Positions 1-12,000 of a stretch of DNA of 36,052 nucleotides are shown in pieces. Source of the DNA: an uncultured Clostridium sp. (lineage in GTDB: Bacteria; Bacillota; Clostridia; TANB77; CAG-508); assembly GCA_950059165.1 (NCBI GenBank), contig CATLUC010000004.1, positions 1-36,052 of the forward strand, read 5' to 3'. Numbering within the stretch: position 1 is the stretch's first letter; every line of letters begins with the position of its first letter. A program made the position numbers and the translations under genes. The notes below the pieces were generated by a model. That model made no database searches, was not told the DNA's origin, and was given only the letters and a program-made list of their open reading frames with translations.

Positions 1-101
1 AGCAAAAATAAGACAGGTTTTGAATTACCCAAAAGGTCATTCAGTGCCTGTCCCAATTGTGCCCAAATGGGAACAATGGTGCCTGTCCCATTTATGCCCA
101 A
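1..101. repeat. Intergenic repeat downstream of gene 1 (truncated by window edge)
   Basis: This non-coding stretch follows the gene 1 stop. Bases 1-55 are nearly identical to 8945-8999 and 18457-18511, the corresponding places downstream of genes 2b and 3. It holds two copies of GTGCCTGTCCC (44-54 and 79-89). The second is preceded by GGGAACAATG, which is the reverse complement (one mismatch) of the block at 8865-8885. The repeat may act as a REP-like element or 3' hairpin; no coding potential is seen. Confidence 0.75.
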
Positions 102-3100
102 TTATGCCACGTATTTTTTGATTAAGATTATTCCACATACTAGTATTCCTAAGCTGCTGATTGCTAATATTGTGTATGATATGTAATCCAATGCTAGTCC
201 TGTTGGTGGTATTATTTCTACTGTTTCTGATTGGCTATCATCATATTCTGAGATGTTACTACTTGGTATGTAGTTTCCGTGGGATTGCTACTAATGATGA
301 GCCTCCTGTTTTTTTAATTTCTATTATTTCTGCATCGTTTTCTAATAGTCTTTCTTCGTTGTTTGATATTAGTTTTTGTCCTTTTAATTTTACTTTTATG
401 CTTGTGTTTTCTTTTTTGCTTGTTCCTAATGGTTTTAGTTCTTGTGATAAGACATCTATTAGAGCAATTCCTTTTATTTCGTTTAATTGTTTTTTCATTT
501 CTGATGTATTTTCTAATAGTCCTTGGCTTATTAACTCAAATTTTTTGTTTGTATTAGTTATGTATTCTCCTATTTGTTCACTTTCTACATCTGTTGTTAT
601 ACTGTTGTTTAAGTAGTCTATTACTTTGTTTGCTTGTAATGTTACTAATTGTTCTTCCTTTTCTCCATGTCCTTTTCCGTATATGTAATAGTCTTTATTG
701 ATGTATTCTAATTCACTCATGTTGACTACTTTTAATTCATATTCTGCTTCTATTTTTGCTCCTTGTGCTATTTCTGAGTCTATTTCAAATTTGACTTGTC
801 CACTTGCTCCATTTGAGTTTGGTATGTATACTGCGTGTTTTACTGGACTTTCTAATGTTCCATCTTCATTGATTTTTGTGTTTACTAATGTTGTTCCATT
901 TGCCAATGTTAATTTAACTTCACTTATTCTTTTGTCTAATGCTAATACTTGTCTTGCTCTTTCTACAATTCCAAAGTCTATGTTTTGTATCTCGTTTTTG
1001 TATTCGTCTTTTTTTACTGCATATGGACCATTCATTTTTATTTTTCCATTTTCTATTACATATTCATTTTTATGGTCTGTATTTTCTTTGTTGTATTCTA
1101 TGTTTACATTGAATGCTGGTGTGGTTGAATCCATTTGCGTAATTAGTTCTGTTTTTTCTCCATTTTCTAGTTGTATTTCTCCTTCTTGGTTGTTGATTGC
1201 TTGTTTTTTTGCGTTTGTTATTATTGTTGTTTGTTCGTCTATTTGCTTTCTTGAGCCTTTTGGCAAGTTTTGCTCTTCATCATAGTTGTCAATTGCATCT
1301 GAGTATCTTGGTTCTTTTGTTTTATACCATTCTGGGTTGGTTTTTCGGTCTAGGTCTTGGTATATTGTTCCTTTATAGTCTTGTACTGTTATTTGTTTTT
1401 CTTGACCATCTATGTTTTGATATTTTTGTCCTCCCCATGTGTATATTATTTTGTATTCTTCTGGCATTATTCCTTTTATGTTGTATTCTCCCTTTTCATT
1501 TGTTGTTGTTACTGCTTGTTCCCACTTCTTTGTATTTGCATTGTATTTATTTGCTATTTTTCCAGTTTTTGTGTTTATTAGTGTTACTGTAACTCCTTCT
1601 ACTCCTGCTTCTCCTTCTTTGTATATTCCGTCTCCCTGCCTTACTTGCCCTGTTTGCAGTTCTCCGGTTAGTGCTGTCTATAAATACTGTTCCACTTACT
1701 TTTCTGTCTTCTTGTAATGTTAATGTTAGTCCTCGTGCTTTGTCTGTATCATCTTCATATGTTTTTGTGTTTTCAATTTCTATGTTTCCTGGCTGGGAGT
1801 CTTGGTCGATTCCTGCATAGGCTTTGTTGTTTTTGTCTTTTATTGAGTAAGAACTAATTTCAGCAATGTTGTCTAGTTTTGTTCCTTCTTCTAGTAGTTC
1901 TATGATTTGTTCTTCTTTTACTTCTAGTTGTACATAGATGTAGTTTGCTTTTTGTGGTTCTACTTTTAAGTTCATTTCTTTTATTTTTATTTTATGGTAG
2001 TTTTCATTATTGGATTCTACAAATTCATAGTTTAATTTGCTTGTTTCTTTGATGTCTCCATTTTCTTCTATTTCTTTTCCTACTGCTATTTTATTTGTGT
2101 TTGTTTCATATTTGCTGTCATAGTAGTCTTCTATTTCGTTTATTACTGATATTAGTGTGTTTGATGCATTTTTTACACCTATTTTATATGTTAGTTGTAC
2201 TCTTAGTTGGTCTCCGTCTTTTTTGTCTTCACAGTTTTTGTAGTATATGTCTGATGGGTATAGTGCTCTTGTGTATGATGATGTTCCATATTTTGAGCTA
2301 AGTTTTACTTGTGGACTCATATCAAATCCATTTCCACCATTTTCTGCATATAAATTAGGGTTAAATCTGTCTGCATATTTGTAGATGTGTTCTTTTTGGT
2401 TGATTGTTATTTTTGCTATTTCTAGGTCTTTTACTACACTCATGTCTGGCATTTCTCTTTTTTCTATTCCTAAGTTTATGTCTGCTATTTCTAAAATAGA
2501 ATTTTTTCTGATGTCTTTTTCTGTTTTTAATGCTGTTAGTGGTCCTCCATATGTATTGTATGTGTTTGCTTTTATTATGTATTGTTCATCTACTCCATCT
2601 ACTGGTCCATCTTTATTTCCTTCATATCCATAATGGTATTTGGCTTCGTTTTTGTCTTGTCTGAATAGTAAATTACTTGTGTAGTCTGTTGTTTTGTATG
2701 TTAGGTCATATTTATTTGATTTTCCATATGTTATTGTATCATAATTATTGTTGAATTCTTCTCTATTGCTTCCTTCTGAGGCTCTGTTGCTGTTTGGTTC
2801 TTGTGCTCTTGATATTTGTTCATTTGTGTATGTGTCTGCTTTTGGTGCTACATTTTTGTATGTCATACCATTGTATTGGAATTCTATGTAGTAATTTTTT
2901 AATTCGTCTATTATTATTTTTTCGAATTTGTATTCTCCATTTGTGTCTGTTTGTGTTTGTTTTATTATATTTCCCTTTGTGTCTTTTAGCTCTACTTGTA
3001 TTCCCTCTATGTTTTTGTCTGTTTCGTCTCCATATAGTCCGTTTCTTTCTTGTTCTCCTTTTCCATTTGGTTCTATGTCTTGCCATACTTTTCCAGATAG

Positions 3101-6100
3101 GTTTATGTATTTTCTTGTGTTGTATGCTGTTATTACTGTGAATTTTGATATTTCATTTTCTGTTTTGGTATCATTTGAACTTTGCCTATTTATTGTTATG
3201 TTTGCTGTTGTCCCTTTTTCTCCTGTTGACCATTTAATGTAATTTCCGTCTAGTTCATAGTTTTCGTCATTTCCTATTGTTGTTTCTTCTATTTTGTAGT
3301 TTCCATCTAATATGTTGTTTATTTCTATTGTTCCATTTTGGTCTGTTATGAATTCTGTTGCTTGGTTAAAGTCTTCTGTGTAGGTCATTGTGTTTAGGTA
3401 TGTTTTCCCTGTTACTTTTTGTTGTGCTTCATCGTTTTCATTATGTATTACTAGATATTGGTTATTACTGTTTCTTATTTTAAACCCTATGCCTTGCATT
3501 ACTATGTTACTATCTGGGTCTTTTTTTACTATTTTTAAGTTTCCTGTGTGTTTTATGTTGTTTAGTCCTACTGTTGTTATTGCTCCTGATTTTAGTATTT
3601 TTGCTTCTCCTACTTTTTTTCCATTTTCTGTTGTTAGATATCCATAGTATGGATTTTCTAGTTCTGTTATGTTGTAGGTTTGGTTTGATGCTAGGTTCTC
3701 AATAAATATTCGTCCATTTTCGTCTGTTGTTAGTGTTTGGTTTATTCCATCTCCTGTTATTTGTATTTTTACGTTTGGTAGTTTTATGTTTTTATTGTCT
3801 AGGTCTTGTTTTACAATTTCTAGGCACCCTTTAAATGTTGTCCATGTTATCATTGTTTCTCCTTTTAATTGTCCTTTCCATGGTACTATTGCTATTGTAA
3901 AGTCTGGATATGGTGAAACTTTTTGCCATTTAGATACATCTGGAAGTTCTGGTGTATATGTTTCATCTCCAACTACTGTTGCTTCTATTTCATATATTCC
4001 TGTTGATTGTCCTCCTAATTCCACTTTTGAAAGTCCTGTAAATCCATTGATTGGCACTTTTATGTAGAAAGTTTTGTTTCCACTTCCTGTTATTGTAATT
4101 GTATTTCCGTTGCTATCACAAACTATTTTATTATTTATTAATTGTCCACTTAAATTATACGCATTACATGCATAATTACTATTGCTGTCTCCGTCACATT
4201 TTGCATTAAATGGTCCATACATATAGTAGTTTCCTACTACTTTCATTGGAATTTGTGAGTTTTCGGCATCTAATTTTTTAAGTGTTCCTACACTAGGTTT
4301 TTGTATTACTTTTATTCCACTAATTCCTTTAATAAATATATCTGCATCATTGTTACAAGAATACCATATTGCTTGCCCTGGGTCACCAGCAGAATCTTTC
4401 TTAAAGCTTTGGCATCGTCCAAATCCTGTTGGACCTCCACCAAATTGTCCTCCTGGTCCTATTCCATCTAGATTGTATAAATCCCCAAGATTTAGACCCC
4501 ACCAAAATATAGTTCTCTTTGCTTGTGGTGTACGATAATTTTTTGCTTTAGCTAAAATTTCATTTACTATTGATTTGTCTAATGAATTTGCTCCTATTTC
4601 TGCATCTACTTGTATATTACTAGCTCCTAAAATAATTAAACTTGTAAATAACATCATAATTATTGGTATTTTTCTTATTTTTATACCTTTTTTAGTTACT
4701 ATTATTATTGCTAGTGCTATCAATGCTAATATTATTATACTTATAGATATGTATACAATTATACCTGTACTTACTGATATAATTATTTCTGCTTTTGATT
4801 GTTTGTTTTCTTCTATTGTTGCTATATTTGTAAATGTTCCTGTATTATTTTGCGTCATTTTTTTTGTTGCAATTAATGTTAGTTCTTTGCTTTCTCCTGG
4901 TTGTATATTTTGCCCTGAAATACTTGTATTTACTAGTTGTCCGTTGTTTACTAATTGCCCAATCTTTGTTTTCTTTAGATACAAATGTTAGGTCATTTGG
5001 TAAGTAATCAACTACTTTTTCAATTGTTCCTGCTCTTTCTCCATCATTTGTTATTTTTATTTTGTATTCAATTTTAACTGTTGCTCCATCTATTTCTTTT
5101 GCTTTTATTTCTGTTTTTACTAATTTTGCGTCTTGATAATTATATTGTTTTGTTCCACTTTTTGTTGTAACAGTCACTTTAGTTATTGTTTTATCTATTT
5201 TTAAGTTGCTTTTTTTATTTTGTACTAAACCAATGTCTTTATTAGAAACTGAATTGTTTAAGTTGCTTACTTCTATTATTCCTAATTTTAATGTTTTTCC
5301 ACCTAAGTTCATTTCTTTTTCTATTGCATCATTATTTTCATCGTCTTTAATACTATTTTGCTTATATTGCGTTATGTGATAATTATTTGTATCATATTGG
5401 AATAATACAAGATAGTCCCCTGCTTTTAAATTAGAAAAGCTATATGTTCCTTTTGCTGTGGTTTTTACACTTTCTTTTACTATGTTAGCATCTTTTCTAT
5501 CAACTAACATAACTGTCATTCCTGCTAATGTGTTTTCATTTTCTTGTCTTCTTCCATCTTCGTTTTCATCTTCCCATGCTATTCCAGATATACTATAAGT
5601 TGCATTTGGATTATTAGGATTACTTGGGTTATTTGGGTTGTTATCTTCTTTTTCTCCTGGGTTAATTATGTCATCTGGTTTTTGTACTTCTTCTTTTAAT
5701 TCATCATAATTATATGGTAAAATTGTGTGTGTTACTGTATTTGATGTTTTACTTTTTACGGTATAGCTTTCGGCTTTTACTGTGTTTTCTACTTTTGTTT
5801 TTTGATATACAGCTCCTGCCTTCGCTTTTATGTTTACTTTTATTGTTTCGTCATATGGTATTGTTAGATAAAGGTCAACATCTGCTAGCTTTTCTCCTCC
5901 TACTACTTCATATTTAGTACTGATGTCCTCTGTTACTGGTTCTAATTTGTAGTATTTTCCTGTCATTTGTTCTTGTCCATTTACGTCTTTAGTTTCTGCT
6001 TTCCAGTTTTCATATGTAACACTTACTGGTACAACATTTTTTGGTAAAAAATCAATTAAATTAACATCTATACTTTTATGTATGTGGTTTTTCCAGTTCG

Positions 6101-8641
6101 TTTTTCCTTTTTCTTTTAATGTGATTTCATATTCTATTTCTTCTCCACATTTTATTTCTTCTCCTTCTGTTACTGAAGTCATATGAACTTCAACTGTTTC
6201 AAATTCTAATAATATTCTGTTTTCATTTGAATGATATGTTTTATTATTTTCAGTAACACTTGCTGTTGATGTTAACCATATTTTGTTGTTTTCAGGTTGT
6301 TGTTCTATTGCTCTTGTATTCATCTCTCCTGCAAATATGTATGATTTTCCTGTTTCTATTTCTACATTATAAATATTATCTTTTGGTTTGTTTTCTGCGT
6401 CATATTTTGTTATTATTGAATCGTTTCCTGCATTTACATCTTCATAAAAACTTTCTGGTGTGAAAATTTCAGGTAATTTTACTTGGATGTTTACTGTTTT
6501 TTTCGTTTCACTTGTTGCTGTAAATTCATAAAGCCATATATCTTTTCCACTATACATAAACGCACCTAAAAATACTTGTACTTCAGCTGGTTCAATATTA
6601 TTATTTAATTCATAATTTGCAAGTTTCTCTTCTCCTATAAATGCTTCTATTTTGGTGTTAATTTCTTTTTTGCTTTCTCCTTCTAACAGGTTGTCTACTT
6701 TTATTTCATAAAATTCTTCTTTTGTTTGTCCTGGTTCTAATGTTTCTATTTCTATTGTTTTTTCTTTTAAGTCTTTGTTATAGTCGTATTTATATTCTCC
6801 TGCGTCACTTTTATAGTCTGCATTTAGATCTGCATATGTTGTTCCTTCTGGCACAGTTCCGATTATTTTAATATTTTCTAGTGTTTCTTCTGATGTGTTT
6901 GTAGCTTTTATATTGTATTTGATGTATTCTCCTTCATAAATGGTGTCTCCGTTTTTTATTTTTTGGTCTCCTTTTATTGGTAAGATTTCTAATTTTAGCC
7001 CATTTATGTTTGCTTTATTTTCTACTATTATTGGGTTATATGCTTGGTTTTCTAAGTTTTGCGTTTCTTGATTTTTGATTTCTTCTTGGTAGTTTTCTAG
7101 TTGTATTCCGTGTTTCTTTATTTTCAGTGTCTATCTCTTCGTTTCCTTCGTATTGGTTAGTGCATTCTAAGCCTATTTTTGCTTGTTCATTTTTTATGTC
7201 TTTTTTTAGTATTACTGTTGCTGTTATTTTTATGTTTGTTGTTAGTCCTAGCTCATTTTCACTATATTTTGTTTGTTCTCCTTCTAGGTTTGCTACTATT
7301 TGTAGTTTCCCATTTTCATCTGTTTGTGTGTATGGTTCTTGTAGTTTTAATCCATTTTCATAAAATATACTGCTGTTTTGTATTATTACTTTTTCTACTT
7401 CTTCTGGTAATTTTATTTTTATGCTTGGGTTTTTTAATAGGTTGTCTTTTGGTGTATTACTGTTTAAGTGTATGTCAAATGTTACTTCGTTTTGTTGTTT
7501 GTTTGTCCATTTTTCTTCATTTATGTCCATTGTTATATTTGTTTTTGCATCTTGTATTTCTATTGTTTTTTCATTATCTTTGTTGTATACTTGGCTGTTA
7601 TCTTGTATTCCTATTAGGTTTGTTTTTGTTATTATTTGGTTTTGTTCTATTGTTGATATTTCTGCTTTTATTTGTTTTTCATGTTCTAATAGTAATATTC
7701 CGTTCATTTTGTATTTTACTTGTTTTTATTATTAGTGCTTCTACTTCGTTTTCATAGTTAATAGTATAGTTTCCATTTTCTTCCCAATTTGTGTCTTTGT
7801 TTATTGTTTCTATTAATTCTTGGTTTTGGTTAAATATTTCAAGTTCTCCGTTTTCTCCTAATAGATTATTTAGATTATCTTTTGTTATTTTTGTACTTTT
7901 GTATATTAAATTGTTTTCATTAAATGTGTTGTTTTCTACTATTTCAAGTTTATCTTGATAACTTTTTTTACTGATTGTAATTTCTTGTTTTTCTTTATAT
8001 GTTGTATTATAATCTGTTTCATTAATTTGGTTTGATTTCATGTATCCATTATAAATTTCTTCTGTTTGATAATCAATTGATGTTAATTCCCCTACATTTT
8101 TTGAGATTTTTGCACTAAATGTTTTATTTTCTTCCTTTACTATGTCTTCTTCGTTTTCTTGTTTTATTGTTGTTTTTGTGTTTACTTGTAATGTTAATTC
8201 TCTTTCTTTTTCTTCTCCTGTGTATGTGTTGTAATTGCATATTATAACATATTCGTTATTTTGTTTTTCTGTTTCTATTGTTATTGTTCCTGTTTCTTTA
8301 TTATATTCGCTTTTTTTCTCAGTTCCATTTTGTTTGTTTATTACTTTTACATAGGTTGGATAAAGTTCGTCAATTGTATTTACTTTTACTTCTATTTGGC
8401 TATTTTGGTTGTCTTCTATAGGAGTGTGTTTTATTTGGTATTCTATCATTGTTCCTTTTTCATCTTTTTCTATTTCATAGTTTATATATTTGTCTAGGTG
8501 TGCTTCTATTTCTATTTCTTTTGCATCATTTGCAAGACTACTTTTTGGTAGCCATTTGCTTGCTAATACAGCACTTAATAGTAGTAGCACTAATATTAAT
8601 ATGTATTTTATTTTAGATTTTAAAGTTGGTTTGTTTTTCAT
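102..8641 (-). CDS. Gene 1: giant xPxTG-anchored surface protein, A+B fusion, needing five +1 shifts at CGGA
   Basis: The start ATG at 8641 follows AAGGAG by about 8 bases. Open segments 8641-7703, 7701-7111, 7109-4944, 4942-1667, 1665-280 and 278-102 join if one C is skipped at each in-frame CGGA; the total is then exactly 2844 codons plus TAA. Order: membrane segment (about 12-28), N-module and DUF11-like beta repeats shared with gene 4, Pro/Asn linker, SdrD-B (about 1013-1110, SISGIAWEDENEDG), DUF11-like domain, two hydrophobic segments (about 1283-1310 and 1326-1345), unique Cys-containing domain, two Cna-B/SpaA-like domains (from about 1600), SdrD-B (about 1843), beta domain, SdrD-B (about 2315), and a C-terminal sorting signal IIPPTG, TM and KKYVA. 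Gene 4 is a collinear intact paralog, which fixes the joins. Role as a wall adhesin or fibre is inferred from domains only. Confidence 0.85.
276..279 (-). other. +1 frameshift site CCA-CGG-A, gene 1 C-terminus
   Basis: The zero frame reads CCA CGG AAA CTA CAT ACC AAG TAG and stops after RKLHTK. Skipping the C gives CCA GGA AAC TAC ATA CCA (PGNYIP) and continues 58 residues through the IPPTG sorting signal and TM. Intact gene 4 has CCA GGA AAC TAC with no C at this place (27489-27481). The same CGGA occurs at the same position in genes 2b and 3. Confidence 0.9.
1663..1666 (-). other. +1 frameshift site AAC-CGG-A in gene 1
   Basis: Zero frame after DSTN reads RRTANRAS and runs to a stop at 1547. 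Skipping the C gives GGA GAA CTG CAA ACA GGG, i.e. DSTN-G-ELQTGQ, matching DSTSRELRTGQ of gene 2b and DNTAKELKTGQ of gene 3. Here the paralogs have Arg or Lys at the aligned residue, so this is the one site where an Arg read from a CGGA quadruplet would fit as well as Gly. Confidence 0.88.
4940..4943 (-). other. +1 frameshift site CAA-CGG-A in gene 1
   Basis: Zero frame continues as RTTSKYKYFRAKY to a stop near 4845. Skipping the C gives GGA CAA CTA GTA AAT ACA AGT (GQLVNTS), matching GNGQIINTSIS of gene 4. The aligned residue in gene 4 is Gly (GGG). Confidence 0.9.
7107..7110 (-). other. +1 frameshift site ACA-CGG-A in gene 1
   Basis: Zero frame continues as RNTTRKLPRRNQ to a stop at 7036. 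Skipping the C gives GIQLENYQEEIKNQ and runs on through NPIIVENKANINGLKLEI into the open frame containing EGTTYADL. This is collinear with LKIESYKEEQ...IEGLKLEV in gene 4. Confidence 0.88.
7699..7702 (-). other. +1 frameshift site GAA-CGG-A in gene 1
   Basis: Zero frame ends KTSKIQNERNITIRT then stops at 7679. Skipping the C gives KTSKIQNE-GILLLEHEKQIKAEI, aligned with KTSKIQDIGTLQIENTKEI of gene 4; the Gly after the skipped C aligns with Gly. Confidence 0.9.
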
Positions 8642-8676
8642 GTTATGTCACTCCTTTGTTATTATTTTTCTATTTT

Positions 8677-8705
8677 ACAATACTATTTTTTTTTATCTTT
8701 GTAAA
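8677..8705 (-). promoter_or_regulatory. Gene 1 promoter with overlapping inverted repeats
   Basis: On the minus strand TTTACA (8705-8700), a 17-base spacer and TATTGT (8682-8677) fit a sigma-A-type promoter about 35 bases from the ATG. TTTACAA/TTGTAAA (8705-8699 and 8680-8674) and TACTATTT/AAATAGTA (8710-8703 and 8688-8681) are inverted repeats across the -35 and -10, an operator-like layout. The same arrangement precedes genes 2a and 3. Confidence 0.6.
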
Positions 8706-8743
8706 TAGTAGGTTTTTCCATTATTTTTAGGTAGTTTCTATGT

Positions 8744-8757
8744 CTTTACGGATGCTC
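8744..8757 (-). promoter_or_regulatory. Conserved upstream element GAGCATCCGTAAAG
   Basis: The core ATCCGTAA (8753-8746) ends 40 bases upstream of the gene 1 -35 box. The same core lies at the same distance before genes 2a and 3, and 42 bases before the -35 box of gene 4, whose upstream sequence is otherwise different. An activator site is the likeliest reading; the binding protein is unknown. Confidence 0.5.
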
Positions 8758-8820
8758 GTTTTAGGCATTTTGTGTCGTTTTATTAAGTTTTATTTACAAT
8801 TTTGTTACAATTCACATTTG

Positions 8821-9010
8821 GGCACATTTGGGACAGGCACCGTTGTTCCCTTTTAGGCATAGATGGGACAGGCACCGTTGTTCCCCTTTTAGACATAGTT
8901 TGTCAGATATAAAATAACCAAAAAGGCTTCAAATAGTCCTTTTAAGCAAAAATAAGACAGGTTTTGAATTACCCAAAAGGTCATTCAGTGCCTGTCCCAT
9001 TTATGCCCAA
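8821..9010. repeat. Intergenic REP-like repeat between gene 2b and the gene 1 promoter
   Basis: The gap 8642-9010 holds the gene 1 promoter region and, from about 8821, a repeat with GGGACAGGCAC at 8830-8840 and 8865-8875 and its reverse complement GTGCCTGTCCC at 8988-8998. Bases 8945-8999 match 1-55 and 18457-18511. GTGCCTGTCCC resembles motifs I recall from IS200/RAYT-type REP elements in other bacteria. No gene is seen here. Confidence 0.7.
8921..8943 (-). terminator. Candidate terminator hairpin downstream of gene 2b
   Basis: On the minus strand AAAAGG and CCTTTT arms, plus an inner CT/AG pair with one bulged A, enclose ATTTGA. A T-rich run follows. The matching hairpin downstream of gene 3 (18433-18455) keeps the stem. 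It is weak in GC, so a guess. Confidence 0.4.
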
Positions 9011-12000
9011 TTATGCCACGTATTTTTTGATTAAAATTATTCCACATACTAGTATTCCTAAGCTACTGATTGCTAATATGGTATAGGCTATGTAGTCTAC
9101 GCCTAGTCCTGTCGGTGGTACTATATATACTGTTTCTGCTCTGTCATCATCTACTTCGTGTGCTGATTCATTTGGTATGTAGTTTCCGTGGGATTGTTAT
9201 TAGTGATGAGCCACCTGTTTTGCTTACTTTTATTATTTCTGCATTATTATCTAGTAGGTTTTCTTCGTTGTTTGCAAGAAGTTTGCTTCCCTTTATGTTG
9301 ATTTGCGCTGTGCTTTCTCCTACTGTTCCTTGTGGTTTTAGCTCTTTTAATAATGGGTTTTCTGTATTATTGTTGTTTTCTCCCATTAGTAGTATTCTAT
9401 TTGTTGATTTTACTGTGTCTTTTAGTTCTTCTCCAAGTAATCCTTTTTTTATTAGTTCCATTTTGTCATTTAGATTTTGTAATACTTCTCCTGTTTGGTT
9501 TATGTCTTTGTTTGTTGCTAGTCCATTGTCTATGTAATCTATTATATTGTTTGCTTTTAGGGTTACTATTTCGTTGTTGTTTGGTGTGTATTCTTTTCCT
9601 TGTCCATATATGTAATAGTCTTTGTTTATGTAGTCTAGTTCACTTATGTTTGTTACTTTTAGTCCATATTCTACTTCTAGTTTCGCTCCTTGGATTATTT
9701 CATTGTCTATTTCAAATTTGATTTGTCCATTTTCGTCTTGGTCTTTTGGAATGTATACTACGTGTCTTACTGTGTCTTCTAGTGTTCTTTCTCCTGTTTC
9801 TGAGTCTTCTTTTATTATTACGTTGCTTAATATGCTTCCGTTTGCTGCTACTAGTTTTGCATTTTTTGTAACTTTTTCTAGGGCTAATGCTTGTCTCGCT
9901 CTTTCTACTATTCCAAAATCTATATTTTGTAAGTAGTTGCTGTGTTCTTTTGTTTTTACTACATATGGCCCATTCATTTTTATTTTTCCATCTTCTAGTT
10001 CGTATTCTTGACTGCTGTCTGTTTGGTTGGTTGAGTATTCTATGTTTACTCTGAAGTTTGGTGTGGTTGAGTCCATTTGTGTGATTATTTCTACTTTTTC
10101 TCCGTTTTCTAGTTCAATTTCTCCTCCTAAGTTGTTTATTGCCTTTTTGTTGGCATTTGTTATTATGTTTGTTTGGTTATCTATTTGTTTTCTTGATCCC
10201 TTTGGTAAGTTTTGGTTTTCATCGTAGTTGTCTATTGCGTCTGAATATCTTGGTTCTCTTTCTTTATACCATTCTATGTTGTTTTGTCTTTCCTTGTTTT
10301 GATATATTGTTCCTTTGTAGTCTTGTACTGTTATTTGTTTTTCTTGTCCGTCTGTGTCTTGGTATTTTTGTCCACCCCATGTGTATATTATTTTGTATTC
10401 GTTTGGTATTATTCCTCCTATGTAGTAGTCTCCATTTTCATCTGTTGTTGTTTGTGCTATTTCCCATGTTTCCTTTGCTTCATTGTATTTGTTTGCTATT
10501 TTCTTAGTCTTTGTGTCTATTAGTGTTACTGTAACTCCTGTAACTCCTGCTTCTCCATCTTTGTATGTTCCGTCTGCTTGTCTTATTTGCCCTGTTCTTA
10601 GTTCTCTAGATGTACTATCTATAAATACTTTTCCTTCTAGTTTTCTTTCTTCTTGTAGTACTAGCATTATTCCTGGTGCTTTGTCTGTGTCATCTTCATA
10701 TGTTTTTGTGTCTCCTATTTGTATGTTTCCTGGTTCAGAATCCTTGTCTATTCCTGCATATATTTTTCCATTTTCTTTGTTTGAGTATGAGCTTATTTCT
10801 GCGACATTGTCTAGTTTTGTTCCTTCTTTTAGTATTTCTACAATTTGTTCTTCTTTTACTTCTAGTTGTACGTAGATGTGTCCCTCTTCTTGTGGTGCGA
10901 TTTCTAAGTTCATGTCTTTTATTTTTATTTTGTAATATTGGTCATTTCTAGATTCTACGAATTCATAGTTTAGTTTGCTTGTTTCTTTAACATCTCCGTT
11001 TGCTTCTATTTCTTTTCCTATTGTTATTTTTTCTGGATTTATTTCAAATTTTGCGTCATAGTAGTCATCTATTTCGTTTATTACTGAAACTAACGTTTTT
11101 GAAGCATTTTTTATTCCTATTTTGTATGTTAGGTGTACTCTTAGTGGGTCTCCTTCTTCTTGTTCTTTATAGTGAACATCTGAACTGTATAATGCTCTTG
11201 TGTATGACATTGAACTGTATTTTGATGCATATTTTACTTGTGGACTTAAGTCATATCCATTTCCACCATTTTGTTCATATAGTTCTGGTTTAAATCTGTC
11301 AGCATAGTTGTATATGTGTTCTTTTCCATTTATATTTACTTTTGCATTATTTAGGTCTTTTACTACACTCATGTCTGGCATTGCTCTTTCTAATATTCCT
11401 AAGTTGATGTTGTCCATTTCGTCTAGACCTTTTATGTATATATCATTTAATGTGTGGTCTGTTTGACCTAGGAAACCGTTTGTTTTTGTGTTTGCTGTTA
11501 TTTCATATTTTTTTGCAGTTTCTGATACTGGGTATTTTTGGTCTTGATATCCATATTTTCCACCTTCAAAGTCTAGTGTTGATTCATTGTCACTTTTTTC
11601 ATAGTTTATACTTATGTCTCCTTGTTTTCCTATCGCCTTACCTCTTTCGATTTTTTCAAACTTGTTATTGTATTCTTCTCTTTGTACTTCATCTGTTGCT
11701 TTGCTTCCATTTTCTAATCCTGGATTTAGTTTTACTGATTTATATGCCATTCCATTGTACGTAAATTCTAGGTAAGCTCCGTCTTTTAATTTTTCTATCT
11801 CTATTTCTTTAAAGTTGTATTCTCCTGTGTTTTCTTTTGTTATTGTTACTGCTGGACCGTCTACTCTTGTTTGTAATATGTTTCCTGATGCATCTTTTAG
11901 TTCTACTTTTACGTTTGCTACTTTTTTGTCTGGTGCTATTTGTGTGTCATATAAATCATCATATTCTGTTTCTTTGCCTTCTGTTGTTAAGTCTTCCCAT

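Noticed and set aside
161..616. Plus-strand open frames throughout the window
   Set aside because: They are Leu/Phe/Cys-rich translations of the T-rich complement of real genes, without ribosome binding sites or family features.
259..1467. Separate gene starting at MPEEYKIIYTW
   Set aside because: The frame is open upstream to the CGGA at 1666 and is homologous to the interior of genes 2b and 3. It is a segment of gene 1, not a gene.
102..8641. Gene 1 as a pseudogene
   Set aside because: All five breaks are the same CGGA event, with no other stop or indel. Genes 2a, 2b and 3 show the same pattern, which random decay would not give.
8642..8820. Riboswitch in the shared upstream region of genes 1, 2a and 3
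   Set aside because: The conserved element lies upstream of the best promoter, so it would not be in the transcript, and no known riboswitch core was recognised.
8821..9000. CRISPR array from repeated GTGCCTGTCCC units
   Set aside because: Units are irregularly spaced, occur in both orientations, lack uniform spacers and recur as whole blocks in other gaps.
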